Shown: piece by piece, positions 1 through 8,737 of the stretch
How positions within the stretch are numbered: position 1 is the stretch's first letter
Layout of the letters: each line of letters begins with the position of its first letter
NCBI GenBank assembly: GCA_016717115.1
Contig: JADKGE010000003.1
Coordinates: forward strand, 1-64,000
DNA: 64,000 nt
Direction: 5' to 3'
Source of the DNA: Actinomycetota bacterium
Lineage (GTDB): Bacteria; Actinomycetota; Actinomycetes; S36-B12
Made by a program: the position numbers and the translations under genes
The notes under the pieces: generated by a model
Told to the model about the DNA's origin: nothing
What the model saw: the letters and a program-made list of their open reading frames with translations, nothing else
Database searches by the model: none

Positions 1-85
1 CGCGCGGCGGCCGAGGCGGGAGCGGTCCTGGGGCAGAGAGGGGCGGAGCCCGGGCATGCGGGTGGCCGGGATCGACGGCGGTCAT
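1..85 (-). CDS. Start of a truncated CDS co-transcribed with a CmtR-like regulator
   Basis: An ATG whose first bases overlap the stop of the upstream regulator (ATGA overlap) opens a frame that stays open to the window edge. Only about 28 residues are visible (MTAVDPGHPHARAPPLSA...), rich in Pro, His and Ala, so no family can be named. Genes in this position behind CmtR-type regulators are often metal exporters, which is inference only. The start is plausible because of the tight translational coupling. Confidence 0.4.
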   Translation of the reverse strand, partial: MTAVDPGHPHARAPPLSAPGPLPPRPPR

Positions 86-462
86 GGCTGCGCGGGGATG
101 CCGTAGCGGGGGCAGAAGGTGACGGCGTCGCCGGTGGCGGCGAGGAGCCGCTCAGCGGCGGCGAGAAGGTCCAGGATCTGCTGGTCGGCCGCCAGTGCGT
201 ACAGCGAGGCGCGGCCCTGAGCACGGACAGTCACCATGCCGCAGTCCAGCAGGCAGCGCAGGTGCGCGGAAACGGTCGACTGCGCAAGGCCGAGGTGCGC
301 AGTGAGGTCGCGGACGTTGTGCTCGCCGAGGGCCAGGTGACACACGATCGCCAGGCGAGAGGGGTCCCCGAAGCCGCGGAACAGTGCCGCCGCCGCGGCG
401 AGTGCCGCATCGTCTCGCCCCGGCACCCCGTGCAGCATCTCTTCGCCCTGCGGCGCTTTCAT
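82..462 (-). CDS. cmtR: ArsR/SmtB-family metal sensor, CmtR-like
   Basis: A 126-residue winged-helix repressor. The HTH core spans about residues 28-90 (FGDPSRLAIV..., recognition helix around QSTVSAHLRC). Cys70 and Cys74 lie in the motif HLRCLLDCGMV and a third Cys lies at 117 near the C-terminus. This Cys-x3-Cys plus distal Cys layout is that of the mycobacterial cadmium/lead sensor CmtR. Metal binding is expected to release DNA and induce the coupled downstream gene. The region 463-604 upstream is shared with the divergent SHOCT pseudogene and is the likely promoter/operator. Family call is firm; the exact metal is inferred from the cysteine pattern. Confidence 0.85.
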   Translation of the reverse strand: MKAPQGEEMLHGVPGRDDAALAAAAALFRGFGDPSRLAIVCHLALGEHNVRDLTAHLGLAQSTVSAHLRCLLDCGMVTVRAQGRASLYALAADQQILDLLAAAERLLAATGDAVTFCPRYGIPAQP

Positions 463-604
463 CTGGCCTGGGACCCGATGATAGCGTCAAGTGGCGAAAC
501 AACACAGAACCTTAATGATCTGAGCGGCGGTATCTCACAACTCGCCACGGATGATGGTGAGTGCGGGAACCGAGCACGCGATCCGAAGGGGTGAAGGCGT
601 TCCG

Positions 605-890
605 ATGATGGATTGGTATGGCGGCGGCGGGAGCAGCTTCGCTCCCCCTCATGTGGATGATGATGGGCCTGTTCTGGATCGCTCTCATCGCCCTGATCAT
701 CTTCCTGGTGATCCGCCTGCTGCCCGGGTCAGGCACCACCCGCGCCGCCTCGCTTGCACCGCAGCCCGTCTCCACGGCACCCGAGTCGCCCGAGCAGATC
801 CTGGACCGACTGTTCGCGCTCGGCGAGATCGATGAGCAGACCTACCGGACCCGGCGAACCGCGCTGGCCGAGATGAGGAGATCGTCACGA
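605..890 (+). pseudogene. SHOCT-domain membrane protein, frameshifted near its start
   Basis: A ribosome-binding region (GAAGGGGTGAAGG) precedes ATGATGGATTGGTATGG at 605, the usual beginning of small membrane SHOCT proteins, but that frame derails. The membrane segment (MMMGLFWIALIALIIFLVIR) and the C-terminal SHOCT helix pair (PEQILDRLFALGEIDEQTYR) continue in another frame, open from 618. At least one indel near 630-645 is therefore needed to join them. It opens a block of four consecutive damaged genes. It could be translated from the ATG at 618 as a shorter protein, but no ribosome-binding site supports that start. Confidence 0.65.
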
Positions 891-1700
891 CCAACCGACG
901 CGCAACTACCGGATCGCCCTAGGTGTCACCGCCCTGGCGCTGCTTGGCTCGATCGGAGCCGCCACCGCGTACGCGGTCAACGCCAGCACACCCCGACCGC
1001 ACAGCCGGCGGCCGTCGCCGCGGACTGGAACGACGGTCCCGGCTGGATGATGGACCCGGACACCATGATGGGCGGCACCTGGACGGCGCCTGCCGACTTC
1101 ACCGTCACCGCCGACCGGGCCCGCGCGAAGGCGCAAGCCTGAATCACTACGCGGGAGCCGGGCGCTACACTCCGGGGACGTCGACGGTGCCGATGGGCTG
1201 CAGGTTCACGGTGACCTTGAACGGCAAGACGGTCGGCGTCGTCATGGTCAACGGCACGACCGGGGCTGTCGCCGGCCATGGCCTGACCACCGGCCAGTCG
1301 GACTGGACCGACAACTGGCACGGGATGATGGGCCAGAACTGGAACACCGGCGCCGCCTTCACCGTCACCGACGCCCAGGCCGCCGCGAAGGCGCGAGACT
1401 GGCTCGCCTCCCGTGAACCGGGCGCTTCCATCGGGACCGTCGTTCCGGATCCCCGATGGGCTACCGCTTCCGGTCACACTGAACGGCAAGGCGCTCGGCG
1501 TGGTCATGGTTCAACGGCGTCACCGGCCAGTGACCGGGCACGCCGTGACCGGCAACTCCACCGGCTGGACGGACAACTGGCACCGGATGATGGGCCAGGA
1601 CTGGAACAACAACGGCAACGGCACCGCGAACCAGAATGGCTGGGGCGGGATGATGGACGACGGGTCCAATGGCTCAAGCTGGGGCGGGATGATGCGATGA
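890..1700 (+). pseudogene. Secreted repeat protein (PepSY-like repeats), multiply frameshifted
   Basis: Pieces of one exported protein appear in different frames: a signal-peptide-like stretch (YRIALGVTALALLGSIGA) near 907-960, then two copies of a module containing FTVTxDxARAKA, a short Trp/Met/Asp-rich linker (DWTDNWHGMMGQNWN) and TVTLNGKTVGVVMVNGTTG, and a Gly/Met/Trp-rich tail ending at 1700. Keeping them together needs at least three indels, near 1000, 1140 and 1450-1520. The modules resemble PepSY-type repeats seen in exported proteins next to actinobacterial two-component systems; that comparison is from memory. The downstream kinase and regulator are broken too. Confidence 0.6.
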
Positions 1701-1755
1701 CGATGACCTGGTCATCTCTTCGGACGGCTCAGCCAACGCCGGAGGATGCACCCTG

Positions 1756-2470
1756 GTGACGGCCATTGACGCCGTCGGGTCGCCGCTGAACGTCCTGGTC
1801 GTGAAAAACGAGACGGCGATCCGCCGCGTCATCTCCGGCTACCTTGGAGCAGGACGGCTTCGCCGTCACCGAGGTCGCGGACGGGCTCGCCGCCGCGCAG
1901 GCCGCGCGGGAAGTGTCGCCGGACGTCATCGTGCTGGACGTGGGCCTGCCCGGACTGGACGGCATCGAGGTGTGTCGGCAGGTGCGCACCTTCACCGACG
2001 CGTACATCATCATGCTGACCCCGCACCGACGAGGTCGACAAGCTCATCGGCCTGTCCGTCGGCGCCGATGACTACCTCACCAAGCCGTTCAGCGCACGCG
2101 AGCTGGTCGCCCGCATCCACGTCCTGCTGCGCCGACCACGCACTCCAACGACCTCAGTCCCCGATGCGTCCCGGGTCTTTGGCGACCTCCAGATCGACCC
2201 GGCCGCCCGTGAGGTCACCCTCGCTGGAATGCCCATCGACCTGACCCGAACCGAGTTCGACATCCTCGACCTGCTCAGCGCTCCCAACCACGCCGTGCAC
2301 ACGCGAGCCGTCATCGTCGAGGAGGTCTGGGGGCCCCGGGATGGGTCGGAGACGAGCGGGTCGTCGACGTCCACGTCGCGCACCTTCGCGCGAAACTCGG
2401 CGATGACACGGCGGCGCCCCCGGTACGTGGTCACCATCCGCGGAGTCGCTTCCGGATGGGCGCCGGATGA
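1756..2470 (+). pseudogene. OmpR-family response regulator, multiply frameshifted
   Basis: The receiver domain is split over frames: NVLVVKNETAIRRVISGYL from the GTG at 1756, then GFAVTEVADGLAAAQAAREV with the phosphoacceptor region DVIVLDVGLPGLDGIEV from about 1850, then LIGLSVGADDYLTKPFSARE. The winged-helix effector domain (MPIDLTRTEFDILDLLSA, then VVDVHVAHLRAKLGDD and YVVTIRGV in further frames) is also split. Four or more indels separate it from a working gene. Its stop overlaps the kinase start (ATGA), so the operon layout of an OmpR/EnvZ-type pair survives although the gene does not. Confidence 0.75.
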
Positions 2471-3572
2471 GCGCGCCGGGCGGATCGGGCCCCAGCCTGC
2501 GCGTGCGGATCTTCGGCGCCATGGCCCTGGTCGTCCTCGCCGGCGCCGGAACCCCGATGATCGTCTCCCTCATCGTCGCGCCAGGGGTGTTCTACCGCCA
2601 CCTTCAGCAGGCCGGCGTCGCTCAGGACCCGACCGTCACCACCCACGTCGCTGACGGATTCGCGCTGGCGACCGTGGTCTCGACCGTCGTCGGCGTCGTC
2701 ATCGCCGGCGCCGTCGCGGCCTCCATGGCGGTCCTGGTCTCGCGGCGCATCTCCACGCCGATCACCACCGCCGCCGACGCCGCCGGTCGCCTCGCCTCCG
2801 GGACTACACCGGCCACTGTCGACGACCCCGCATGGGACCCGAACTCGCCGATCTGACCGCATCCGTGAACGGTCTGGCCGCACGGCTTCAGTCCACCGAG
2901 CAGGACCGCATCCGGCTGATGGCCGACGTCGCCCACCAGCTCCGCACGCCGATGGCCGCCATCACCGCGACCGTCGAGGCGATCACCGACGGCGTCCTGC
3001 CCGCCGACAACACGACGCTGGCAACACTCACCGACAACGCCACCCGGTTGTCACGGCTCATCGACGACTCTCTCCCTGGTGTCCAGAGCTCAGAGCGCGC
3101 CTTCATCGTCCATGCCGACACCGTCGACCTGGTCGTTATCACGCAAACCGTCAGTAAAGCCGCGCGAGCCCGTTTCACCGCGGCCGGCGTTGACCTCGCC
3201 GTCACTGCCGCGGAACCGATTTACGTGCGCACCGACCGCGACCGGATCGGTGAGGTGATCAGCCAACTCCTCGACAACGCCCTCCACCACACTCACCCCG
3301 GCGACAGCGTCGACCTGGCCGTGTCGCGACGGGCCGACCAAGCACTCCTGACGGTCACCGACACGGGTGACGGCTTCCATCCCGAGGAGGCCGAGGCGAT
3401 CTTCGGCCGCTTCTACCGCGCGACTAGCGCCTCAGACTCAACCGGTAGCGGCATCGGACTGACCATCGCCCGGGCGTTGGTAAGGGCCCACGGCGGAACC
3501 ATCACCGCACACAGCCCCGGCCTTGGCAAGGGAGCCACGTTCACCATCACGATCCCATCGGTCTCGGAGTGA
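2467..3572 (+). pseudogene. Sensor histidine kinase split by a frameshift
   Basis: The first piece (2467-2856) has two membrane segments (about residues 14-36 and 57-82) and the start of a HAMP linker, then ends in a stop after DDPAWDPNSPI. The second piece (open from 2832) continues HAMP and carries the H-box DVAHQLRTPMAAI, N-box LLDNALHH, G1 DTGDGF and G2 GSGIGLTI, so the catalytic half itself is intact. One indel near 2825-2840 separates them. The first piece could still make a membrane fragment and the second a soluble kinase domain. Partner of the broken response regulator just upstream. Confidence 0.75.
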
Positions 3573-3614
3573 AGTGGGTGCATTCGCGATGAACCAGGTG
3601 GCGTCGACCGCCGC

Positions 3615-3764
3615 AAAATGCCCCGGATATGCCCCGGAACAAGGCGCATGTATGGCCGAAGATGCCGGGGTAAGCCGGAGCATGCACGAGTAAGAGCGTG
3701 ACCCTAGAGGGGCGGCGAACGGCTCGTAATGCGTAGGTCCGGGGTTCAAATCCCCGAGGCGGCA
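3615..3764 (+). repeat. Island junction: tRNA-Thr(CGT) 3' half, copy 1
   Basis: Bases 3723-3764 are the 3' half of a tRNA-Thr: anticodon loop CTCGTAA (anticodon CGT), TGCGT stem strand, T arm CGGGG-TTCAAAT-CCCCG and acceptor strand AGGCGGC. The 5' half is absent: the preceding bases do not pair with the TGCGT strand. The 108 bp upstream (two GCCCCGG motifs, then conserved sequence) recur before copies 2, 3 and 4. This is the expected footprint of an integrase that recombines in the anticodon loop; the homology starts exactly there. Confidence 0.8.
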
Positions 3765-4190
3765 CCCGAGGCGGCCCCACCCGAAAGTCGTGTGATACCA
3801 ACACTTTTCAGCGCTTCTCAACCCCAAGAACCCTGTCCGATTTGGGGTGATTTCGCGTCTGCTTGCACTGATTGCTTGCACTACTGCACCGACGCAGCAT
3901 CTGCCGGTTGTCCCGGGGGTGGGCTGCTTGCACTGCGCGGCAGTGCAAGCAGAGCGCGAGTTGTGCCCACGTCGTCGTGATCGTCGCCGGCGCCAGAGGA
4001 GATTGGCCGGGGCATCGCCAGATTGGCTTCGCCCGACTGCCGCCAGCAGCCGTGAGCGAGTTCCGACTTGCTCGTACCCAATAGCACGCGGGGCCAATCG
4101 GCGGCATCAGGCCGGAGCATCGGGGCCGGGCGTACCAGAGATCCACGTCACCCGGGCCGCCTGATCATCGTGAAGGGACGTGGTTCGCGC
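3765..4190. other. Gene-free stretch with putative integrase arm sites
   Basis: No credible gene. The motif CTTGCACT occurs at 3862, 3875 and 3927 and inverted (AGTGCAAG) at 3942, directly downstream of the tRNA-Thr half. Short spaced direct and inverted motifs beside an attachment core are typical of arm-type binding sites for a tyrosine integrase. The equivalent place beside the other tRNA halves carries different motifs. Confidence 0.5.
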
Positions 4191-4191
4191 G

Positions 4192-4398
4192 ATGACCAGC
4201 CGGGACGGTGGCGCATTGGCGAAATGGCTCGATGCCGAGGCCGCCTACGCCCAGACTCTCGCACCATTCCAAAGTGGGGAAGCCGAGGCTCCGCCACTAT
4301 GGAAGAGCGACTTGCTCAAGATGGTTGAGCTGCGCTGCAGAGCCGACCGGCACAGAGAGGACTACTTCGCCGAAGGCAATGCGGAGAGCCTGGACTGA
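4192..4398 (+). CDS. Small hypothetical protein between att copies
   Basis: A 68-residue frame beginning MTSRDGGALAKWLDAEAA, acidic, helical by eye, with no recognised domain and no membrane segment or signal peptide. It lies between tRNA-Thr half copies 1 and 2, so it would be cargo of a very short island remnant. A weak GAAGGGA lies upstream of the start. Chance open frames of this length occur in GC-rich DNA; amino-acid composition looks protein-like but support is limited. Confidence 0.4.
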   Translation: MTSRDGGALAKWLDAEAAYAQTLAPFQSGEAEAPPLWKSDLLKMVELRCRADRHREDYFAEGNAESLD

Positions 4399-4450
4399 TG
4401 AGCTCCGAGTATGGATGTGCCACTGGCTGGCCCTGCGTCTTCGGACGAGC

Positions 4451-4597
4451 AAATGCCCCGGATATGCCCCGGAACAAGGCCGGTGTATGGCCGAATATGC
4501 AGGGGTAAGCCGGAGTATGCACGAGTATGGGCTTGGTCTTAGGGGTTGCGAACAGCTCGTAATGCGTAGGTCCGGGGTACAAACCCCCGAGGCGGCT
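4451..4597 (+). repeat. Island junction: tRNA-Thr 3' half, copy 2 (degenerate)
   Basis: Same layout as copy 1: paired GCCCCGG motifs at the left, conserved spacer, then the tRNA-Thr 3' half at 4556-4597. The T arm has drifted (GGGGTACAAACCCCC), so this copy is older or unconstrained. It is followed by a TTGCGCTGCAA hairpin like the one behind the tRNA-Lys half at 7.8 kb. A further pair of GCCCCGG motifs lies at about 4686-4705 without a tRNA half. Confidence 0.75.
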
Positions 4598-4766
4598 CTC
4601 GGTCGAAATCTATTGCGCTGCAACAGGTTACGGCGATTAGGGACCCTCGTCAAGGAGTCCGATTCGTCCGGTTCCGAGCCCCATGTGCCCCGGAAATGCC
4701 CCGGTCTGATGGAACATTCCCTCGACCTACGCAGCGAATGCGTAGGTCGAGCTTGAATTGTCGGCG

Positions 4767-4931
4767 GGCCGGAAGGCGATCCAGTTCGTCGACTGCGTCG
4801 CTGCCATGGTCCCGTTCCACGTCGAGACGATCCGGTCCGCAAACGGCTCAGAGTTCCAGGGCCGCTTCACCCGGGACGTCCTGGACAGGGGCATCAACCA
4901 CGTCCATTTGAGGCGGCACTCCGCGTTTCAG
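4767..4931 (+). pseudogene. IS481-type transposase fragment
   Basis: About 50 residues (KAIQFVDCVAAMVPF, then HVETIRSANGSEFQGRF and DVLDRGINHVHLR) match the middle of the DDE integrase core of IS481-type transposases, where the usual motif is IRTDNGSEFQGRF followed by GIRHVYIRP. The catalytic Asp in TDNG is replaced (SANG), and both ends of the gene are missing. A dead remnant lying between att copies 2 and 3. Confidence 0.7.
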
Positions 4932-5236
4932 AGCCAAGATCTGTGAGCATCGCCTCGACGTCGAAGACTTCTAGCGTCTCCAGTCGCACGGGCATCGACG
5001 CGGCCAGCCGGTCCTTCATGACACCCCTGGCCGCGCATCGCTCACCGGTCGAGGTCGCAACATGTGTCGACTGGTGACCACTGTCGTTGAGTTCCAACTC
5101 GCAATCCGAATGGTCATCCTCAGCGTACGGTGCGTCACTCACGCCGAAAGCCGAACGCAACAGCGTTGTGCCGAACAGGCGCGCGGGGTCCGGATTGACG
5201 GGTAGCGTGCCCGTCAACCAAGAACCGGGAGGCCCC

Positions 5237-5869
5237 GTGTCCGCCAGGCAGTACGGCACGATCGGAATCGTCGGTGTCAGCGTCTTCCTGCTGGTGAACG
5301 TCGCGTTGCACTTCCTCGACCCCGACCTCAGTGTCGTCGACGCGGTCCTCAGCGACTACGCCCTGGGTGACTATGGCTGGCTGAGCCGAGCCGGGGATTT
5401 CGCGGCTGCGGTGGGCCTGATCTCGATCGCTCTGGGACTCCGTTCGACCCTGGCGCCCGGCAAGCGTGTCGCCGCCTCATGGATCCTCATACTCCTCGCC
5501 GGATTCGGATTCATTGTCTCGGGGTTGTTTGACACCGACGGGACGGAAGCCACCGAGTTCACGACTACTGGGACTGTCCACATCGTCGGAAGCATGGTGT
5601 CGATCCTCGGCCTGATCGTCACCGCATGGCTACTGCGGGGCGTGTTCTCGCGCGACGACGGCTACCGGTATCTGAGCAGAACGCAACTCTGGTTCGCCGT
5701 AGTCATCAGTGTGACTGCTGTGGCGCTGATCCTCCTCTCCGGAATGGCAGATGGACTAGCCCAACGGGCCCTTGTCATCGTGATGGTGACCTGGTGGATC
5801 GTGCTCGCCGTGAACGTCCGACAATCGGCAACGCGCCGGCAGGCCATCGAGAGGGGCGTCCTCGCGTAG
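5237..5869 (+). CDS. DUF998-type integral membrane protein
   Basis: A 210-residue polytopic membrane protein with about six hydrophobic segments (for example IGIVGVSVFLLVNVALHFL at the N-terminus and LIVTAWLLRGVF in the middle). The N-terminal helix followed by a D-x-D-LSxVDAVLSDYALGDYGW loop is typical of the DUF998 family, whose function is unknown. The GTG at 5237 is chosen because GGGAGG lies five bases upstream; the frame is open further up but without a ribosome-binding site. It stands alone between att copies 2 and 3 and is intact, so it may be cargo under selection. Confidence 0.7.
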   Translation: MSARQYGTIGIVGVSVFLLVNVALHFLDPDLSVVDAVLSDYALGDYGWLSRAGDFAAAVGLISIALGLRSTLAPGKRVAASWILILLAGFGFIVSGLFDTDGTEATEFTTTGTVHIVGSMVSILGLIVTAWLLRGVFSRDDGYRYLSRTQLWFAVVISVTAVALILLSGMADGLAQRALVIVMVTWWIVLAVNVRQSATRRQAIERGVLA

Positions 5870-5934
5870 CGGTGCCATCTGGATGGACAGCAAACCCGGA
5901 TGGTCCAGTCAGGGCGCGGTCCACCGAGCTCGCG

Positions 5935-6083
5935 AAGTGCCCCGGATATGACCCGGAACAAGGAGTAGGTATGGCAGAGCATGCCGGGGTAAGCCGGAGC
6001 ATGCACGAGGAAGAGCGTGACCGTAGAGGGGCGGCGAACGGCTCGTAATGCGTAGGCCCGGGGTTCAAATCCCCGAGGCGGCC
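5935..6083 (+). repeat. Island junction: tRNA-Thr 3' half, copy 3
   Basis: CCCCGG-type paired motifs, conserved spacer and the tRNA-Thr(CGT) 3' half at 6042-6083 with intact T arm and acceptor strand. It differs from copy 1 at only a few positions, suggesting a recent common origin. Confidence 0.8.
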
Positions 6084-6149
6084 CCAGAGCGTCCTGCGCG
6101 AGTCCTTTGCCGTCCTTAAGTCCCTTGACGGTCACCCGCACCGCATCTG

Positions 6150-6172
6150 ATGCGCAACGGAAGGTTGCGCAT
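6150..6172. promoter_or_regulatory. Perfect inverted repeat, likely ArsR operator
   Basis: ATGCGCAAC and GTTGCGCAT, separated by five bases, form a perfect 9-bp inverted repeat about 55 bp before the SRPBCC start. A weaker copy (GTGCAACCATAAGTTGCG) follows at about 6196. As the operon encodes an ArsR-type regulator, autoregulation through this site is the simplest reading. Confidence 0.6.
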
Positions 6173-6225
6173 CGTGGAACGTTGGCCTACATTTGTGCAA
6201 CCATAAGTTGCGAAAGGACAGGGCC

Positions 6226-6690
6226 ATGGAAATGGGCAGCATCGCGCGCGAGATTCACATTGACGCATCTCCGGAGATCGTCTTCGAGGTCATCACGAGC
6301 CCTCAGCACATCCGAGAGTGGTGGGGTGGCGCCGAAGCCGACGTGGCGCCCCACGAGGGCTTGGTGGCGGAGATCGCGTGGGGCAAGGACTCGACGGATC
6401 CGCACATCGAGTACCTGACGGTGGTTGAGGTGGATGCACCTCAACTGTTCTCGTTTCGCTGGGTGGCCGACGGCGCGGCCGTGGCGACCGCCGGCAATTC
6501 GCTTCTGGTGAGGTTCGAGCTCACGCCGGAAGGGTCGGGCACCCTGCTGCGGATGACGGAGTCAGGCTTCCGCGAGAAGGGCTGGGAGGCTGCCGTGCTG
6601 GAGGAGGCGTACGCCGACCACGTGCGTGGATGGGACCTGTTCATCCCGAGTCTTGGCGCGTACTCCGCAGAAGTGGCCGCGGCGCGATGA
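6226..6690 (+). CDS. SRPBCC (AHSA1-like) domain protein
   Basis: A 154-residue single-domain START/AHSA1-like protein (IHIDASPEIVFEVITSPQHIREWW at the N-terminus, helix EAYADHVRGWDLFIPSL at the C-terminus). Such proteins form a hydrophobic cavity; ligands are generally unknown. It is followed with ATGA overlap by an ArsR regulator, a very common actinobacterial pairing. The start at 6226 follows AAAGGACAGGG. It sits just right of att copy 3 and could be cargo or older chromosome. Confidence 0.85.
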   Translation: MEMGSIAREIHIDASPEIVFEVITSPQHIREWWGGAEADVAPHEGLVAEIAWGKDSTDPHIEYLTVVEVDAPQLFSFRWVADGAAVATAGNSLLVRFELTPEGSGTLLRMTESGFREKGWEAAVLEEAYADHVRGWDLFIPSLGAYSAEVAAAR

Positions 6691-7025
6691 GCGCCGCGAT
6701 CGACGACGAACTGTGGTCGGCGATCGGAGACCCCACCCGGCGTCGGATCCTTGACCTGCTGCTTGCCGACGGAGCAAGCACAGCAACCGCCCTCAGCCAG
6801 CACTTGCCGGTGTCTCGCCAGGCCATCGCCAAGCACATAGCCGTCCTTGGCGGCGCCGGGCTTGTCAAGGGCTATGCGGTCGGACGTGAACGGCGGTATG
6901 ACGTGGATCAGGAACAACTCGCACGGGCGGTCGCCGAGCTGGCCAGCGTCCATGCAATGTGGGATGAGCGCCTGAGTCGGATTAAGCGCCTTGCCGAGGC
7001 CATCGAGAAGGAGAGGAACCTGTAG
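6687..7025 (+). CDS. ArsR-family transcriptional regulator
   Basis: A 112-residue winged helix (LWSAIGDPTRRRILDLLLAD, recognition region VSRQAIAKHIAVLGGAGLV). It has no cysteine pair in the recognition helix, so it is not an obvious metal sensor; this is the subgroup that accompanies SRPBCC proteins. Translationally coupled to the SRPBCC gene. Its likely operator is the inverted repeat at 6150-6172. Confidence 0.85.
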   Translation: MSAAIDDELWSAIGDPTRRRILDLLLADGASTATALSQHLPVSRQAIAKHIAVLGGAGLVKGYAVGRERRYDVDQEQLARAVAELASVHAMWDERLSRIKRLAEAIEKERNL

Positions 7026-7196
7026 ATGAGCAACGGCACGAGTAATGGAAGCTTCACGACGACATGCGTGGTCGACCGCAGTCCCGGCTCGACGGACTAT
7101 CGTCGCTTCAATCAGGGCCGACAGTCGGTGGCGGTTGCCGTAGATCCCGTCGGGCATCGGGTCACGGTCCTCCCCATCAGCATGGGTGGTGCTTAG
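7026..7196 (+). pseudogene. Truncated third gene of the SRPBCC operon
   Basis: Immediately behind the ArsR gene a 56-residue frame begins MSNGTSNGSFTTTCVVDRSP, the typical opening of another SRPBCC-like protein, but after about 20 residues it changes into unrelated sequence and stops. The stop lies inside a 17-bp repeat (GGTGGTGCTTAGGTCCA) found again at 57706. The break therefore looks like an integration or recombination junction that cut the gene. Confidence 0.5.
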
Positions 7197-7389
7197 GTCC
7201 AGGCGAATCATTCACCGAATCCACGCATGGATGCTCGACCTTCGCGTCGCCCCTTCTCCGCGTCGCTCGTTGTGTCTGGGTGTCGCTCAGTGTCTCGAAA
7301 GTCTTTGACGGGCAACATGCCCTAGGGGCGAATGCATGCGTGGGTGCAGTCTCGTAGTGCGTAGATCCGGATTCGAGTCCAGGGAGCGT
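7185..7389 (+). repeat. Degenerate tRNA-Thr junction, copy 6 type
   Basis: GGTGGTGCTTAGGTCCA at 7185 is followed exactly 166 bp later by a decayed tRNA-Thr 3' half (CTCGTAGTGCGTAGATCCGG..., 7351-7389). The same 17-mer and the same 166-bp spacing occur at 57706/57872. The two junctions were therefore left by related elements, distinct from those that left copies 1-4. Confidence 0.65.
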
Positions 7390-7808
7390 GTCGTATTCAC
7401 AGCTATTGCCCTGCAGTGACTCTGGGCGCGCTCGGGTGCAGGTGTGCTCTGCGAAGAGGCCGAAAGGCTGCCCGGTTGCACGAGTTGCTTGCACTTGCTC
7501 AATCAAGGTTGTCGCGCGCTCGAGCACTCGCACCGGGGAAGGAAATGTAGATTCGGTTTCCGGGCCGCCCTCCGGCAATGCGACGACTGGCGCTGACCGC
7601 AAGACACAAGACCGGTATCCTGAGGGTGTAGACAGGATGGGTAGTGGAGCACGTTCGGCGGGATGTCGCGTGCCACGTTTGTGACGGACTCGCCGCCCTT
7701 TCAGCCGCCCTTACTTCCCGATTCTGGGTGTTTCACAGTGGTGCTCGGTGGCTCGAAAGTTGTTGCTACTGAACGAATTCACGCTCAACCGTGAGGTGCC
7801 TCGGCACT
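7390..7808. other. Gene-free stretch with CCGCCCTT motifs
   Basis: No convincing gene. CCGCCCTTTC at 7693 and CCGCCCTTAC at 7705 are spaced by 12 bp; the same two motifs, also 12 bp apart but in reverse order, occur at 45750 and 45762. They resemble arm sites just left of the tRNA-Lys half at 7809. Confidence 0.4.
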
Positions 7809-7981
7809 CTTTTAATCCGTAGGTTCGGGGTTCGAGCCCCCGGCGACCCACTCGAAAGTCGTTGCGCTGCAACAGGTTTCTGGCTGCAAAGCGACAACGT
7901 TCGTTGTCGATTTGCCGAGTTGGCCCTTTCCCTGGCCCTTTCTTTGGCCCTTTCTTCTTCAACCTACGGATAATCAATCCG
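7809..7981 (+). repeat. Island junction: tRNA-Lys(TTT) 3' half with arm repeats
   Basis: Bases 7809-7850 form a tRNA-Lys 3' half: loop CTTTTAA (anticodon TTT), TCCGT, T arm CGGGG-TTCGAGC-CCCCG, acceptor GCGACCC. A GTTGC-GCT-GCAAC hairpin follows at 7861. TGGCCCTTTC then occurs at 7921, 7933 and 7945 (12-bp period), followed by AACCTACGGATAATCAATCC, whose reverse complement contains ATCCGTAGGTT, the core of the tRNA half. Confidence 0.75.
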
Positions 7982-8195
7982 CAGCCCATGTGGAATCCGC
8001 AGATCGCGGCGCTGTGCGTGGTCTCTTTGGCCGTGGGAGATTGGCGAAACGACGGATTCCGCACGTGCATCTCCGCGAGCCCGGCTGGGAGAGCTGACAT
8101 CGCCCAGGACGGCCCGATCGTGCGGACGCGTAGTCCGTGGGTTCAATGCGGCTCGCGGGGTCCGTCCGACGTCGAGAAGCCCCAGTCGGCACCCC

Positions 8196-8669
8196 GTGGG
8201 GGACCGGTGGTTCGTGAACGAGACGTACGTCAAGGTCAACGGGGTGTGGCGGTACGTGTGTCGGGCGGTGGACCAGCACTGGCAGGTTATCGACGTTTCC
8301 GTGTCTCGCCGCACGGAAATCGCGTCGGACAGGCGGTTCTGCACCACGTCGCCGTTGGCGCATCTCACGCCGGCGGAGGTCATCACGGACCGGGCGGCTG
8401 CTCTGGCGAACGTGATCGAGGTCCTGATGCCGGCGGCGTTCCACAACACCGGGCAGTACGAGAACAACCGGTGTGCAGCCGATCCCTGAAGGCTCAAGGC
8501 ACGGCTCCGGCCGACGCGCGGTTTGAACACCGACGTGACGGCGAGCATCTTCGTCCGAGGGCACGGCTTGGTCGAGAACCTGCGAAGCGGCCACTACAAG
8601 CTGGGAGTCGAGGTCGCACCCGTCTTCTGGCTGGCGACGGCATTCGCCGAACTCCAGCCCGCGATCTGA
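8196..8669 (+). pseudogene. IS6-family transposase remnant
   Basis: GDRWFVNETYVKVNGVWRYV is the second half of an IS6-type DDE transposase catalytic region (usually WxVDETYVKVxGxWxYLYRA); here D is replaced by N. It continues RAVDQHWQVIDVSVSRR and TDRAAALANVIEVLMPAAFH, then breaks near 8480. The C-terminal part (ASIFVRGHGLVENLRSGHYK ending FAELQPAI-stop at 8669) continues in another frame. The N-terminal third is missing, so it is dead. Confidence 0.75.
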
Positions 8670-8737
8670 GGCATCCCGCCTCCACCAAGGATTCCGCACG
8701 AAGGCCTTCCGAGCCCGCCGACTCCGGGTCGGCGCGG

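Noticed and set aside
3640..3764. Complete tRNA-Thr gene
   Set aside because: The sequence before the anticodon loop cannot form the D arm or the acceptor 5' strand; only the 3' half is present. The same holds for all copies.
3847..4164. Small open frames in the gene-free region after att copy 1
   Set aside because: Cys/Arg-rich translations with no ribosome-binding site; they overlap the putative arm repeats.
7388..7684. 98-codon frame right of the degenerate tRNA-Thr half
   Set aside because: Composition looks random, no ribosome-binding site, and it runs through junction DNA.
8120..8165. Further tRNA-like fragment (GTAGTCCGTGGGTTCAATGCG)-like stretch
   Set aside because: T-arm stems do not pair and the anticodon loop is absent; similarity is too weak.
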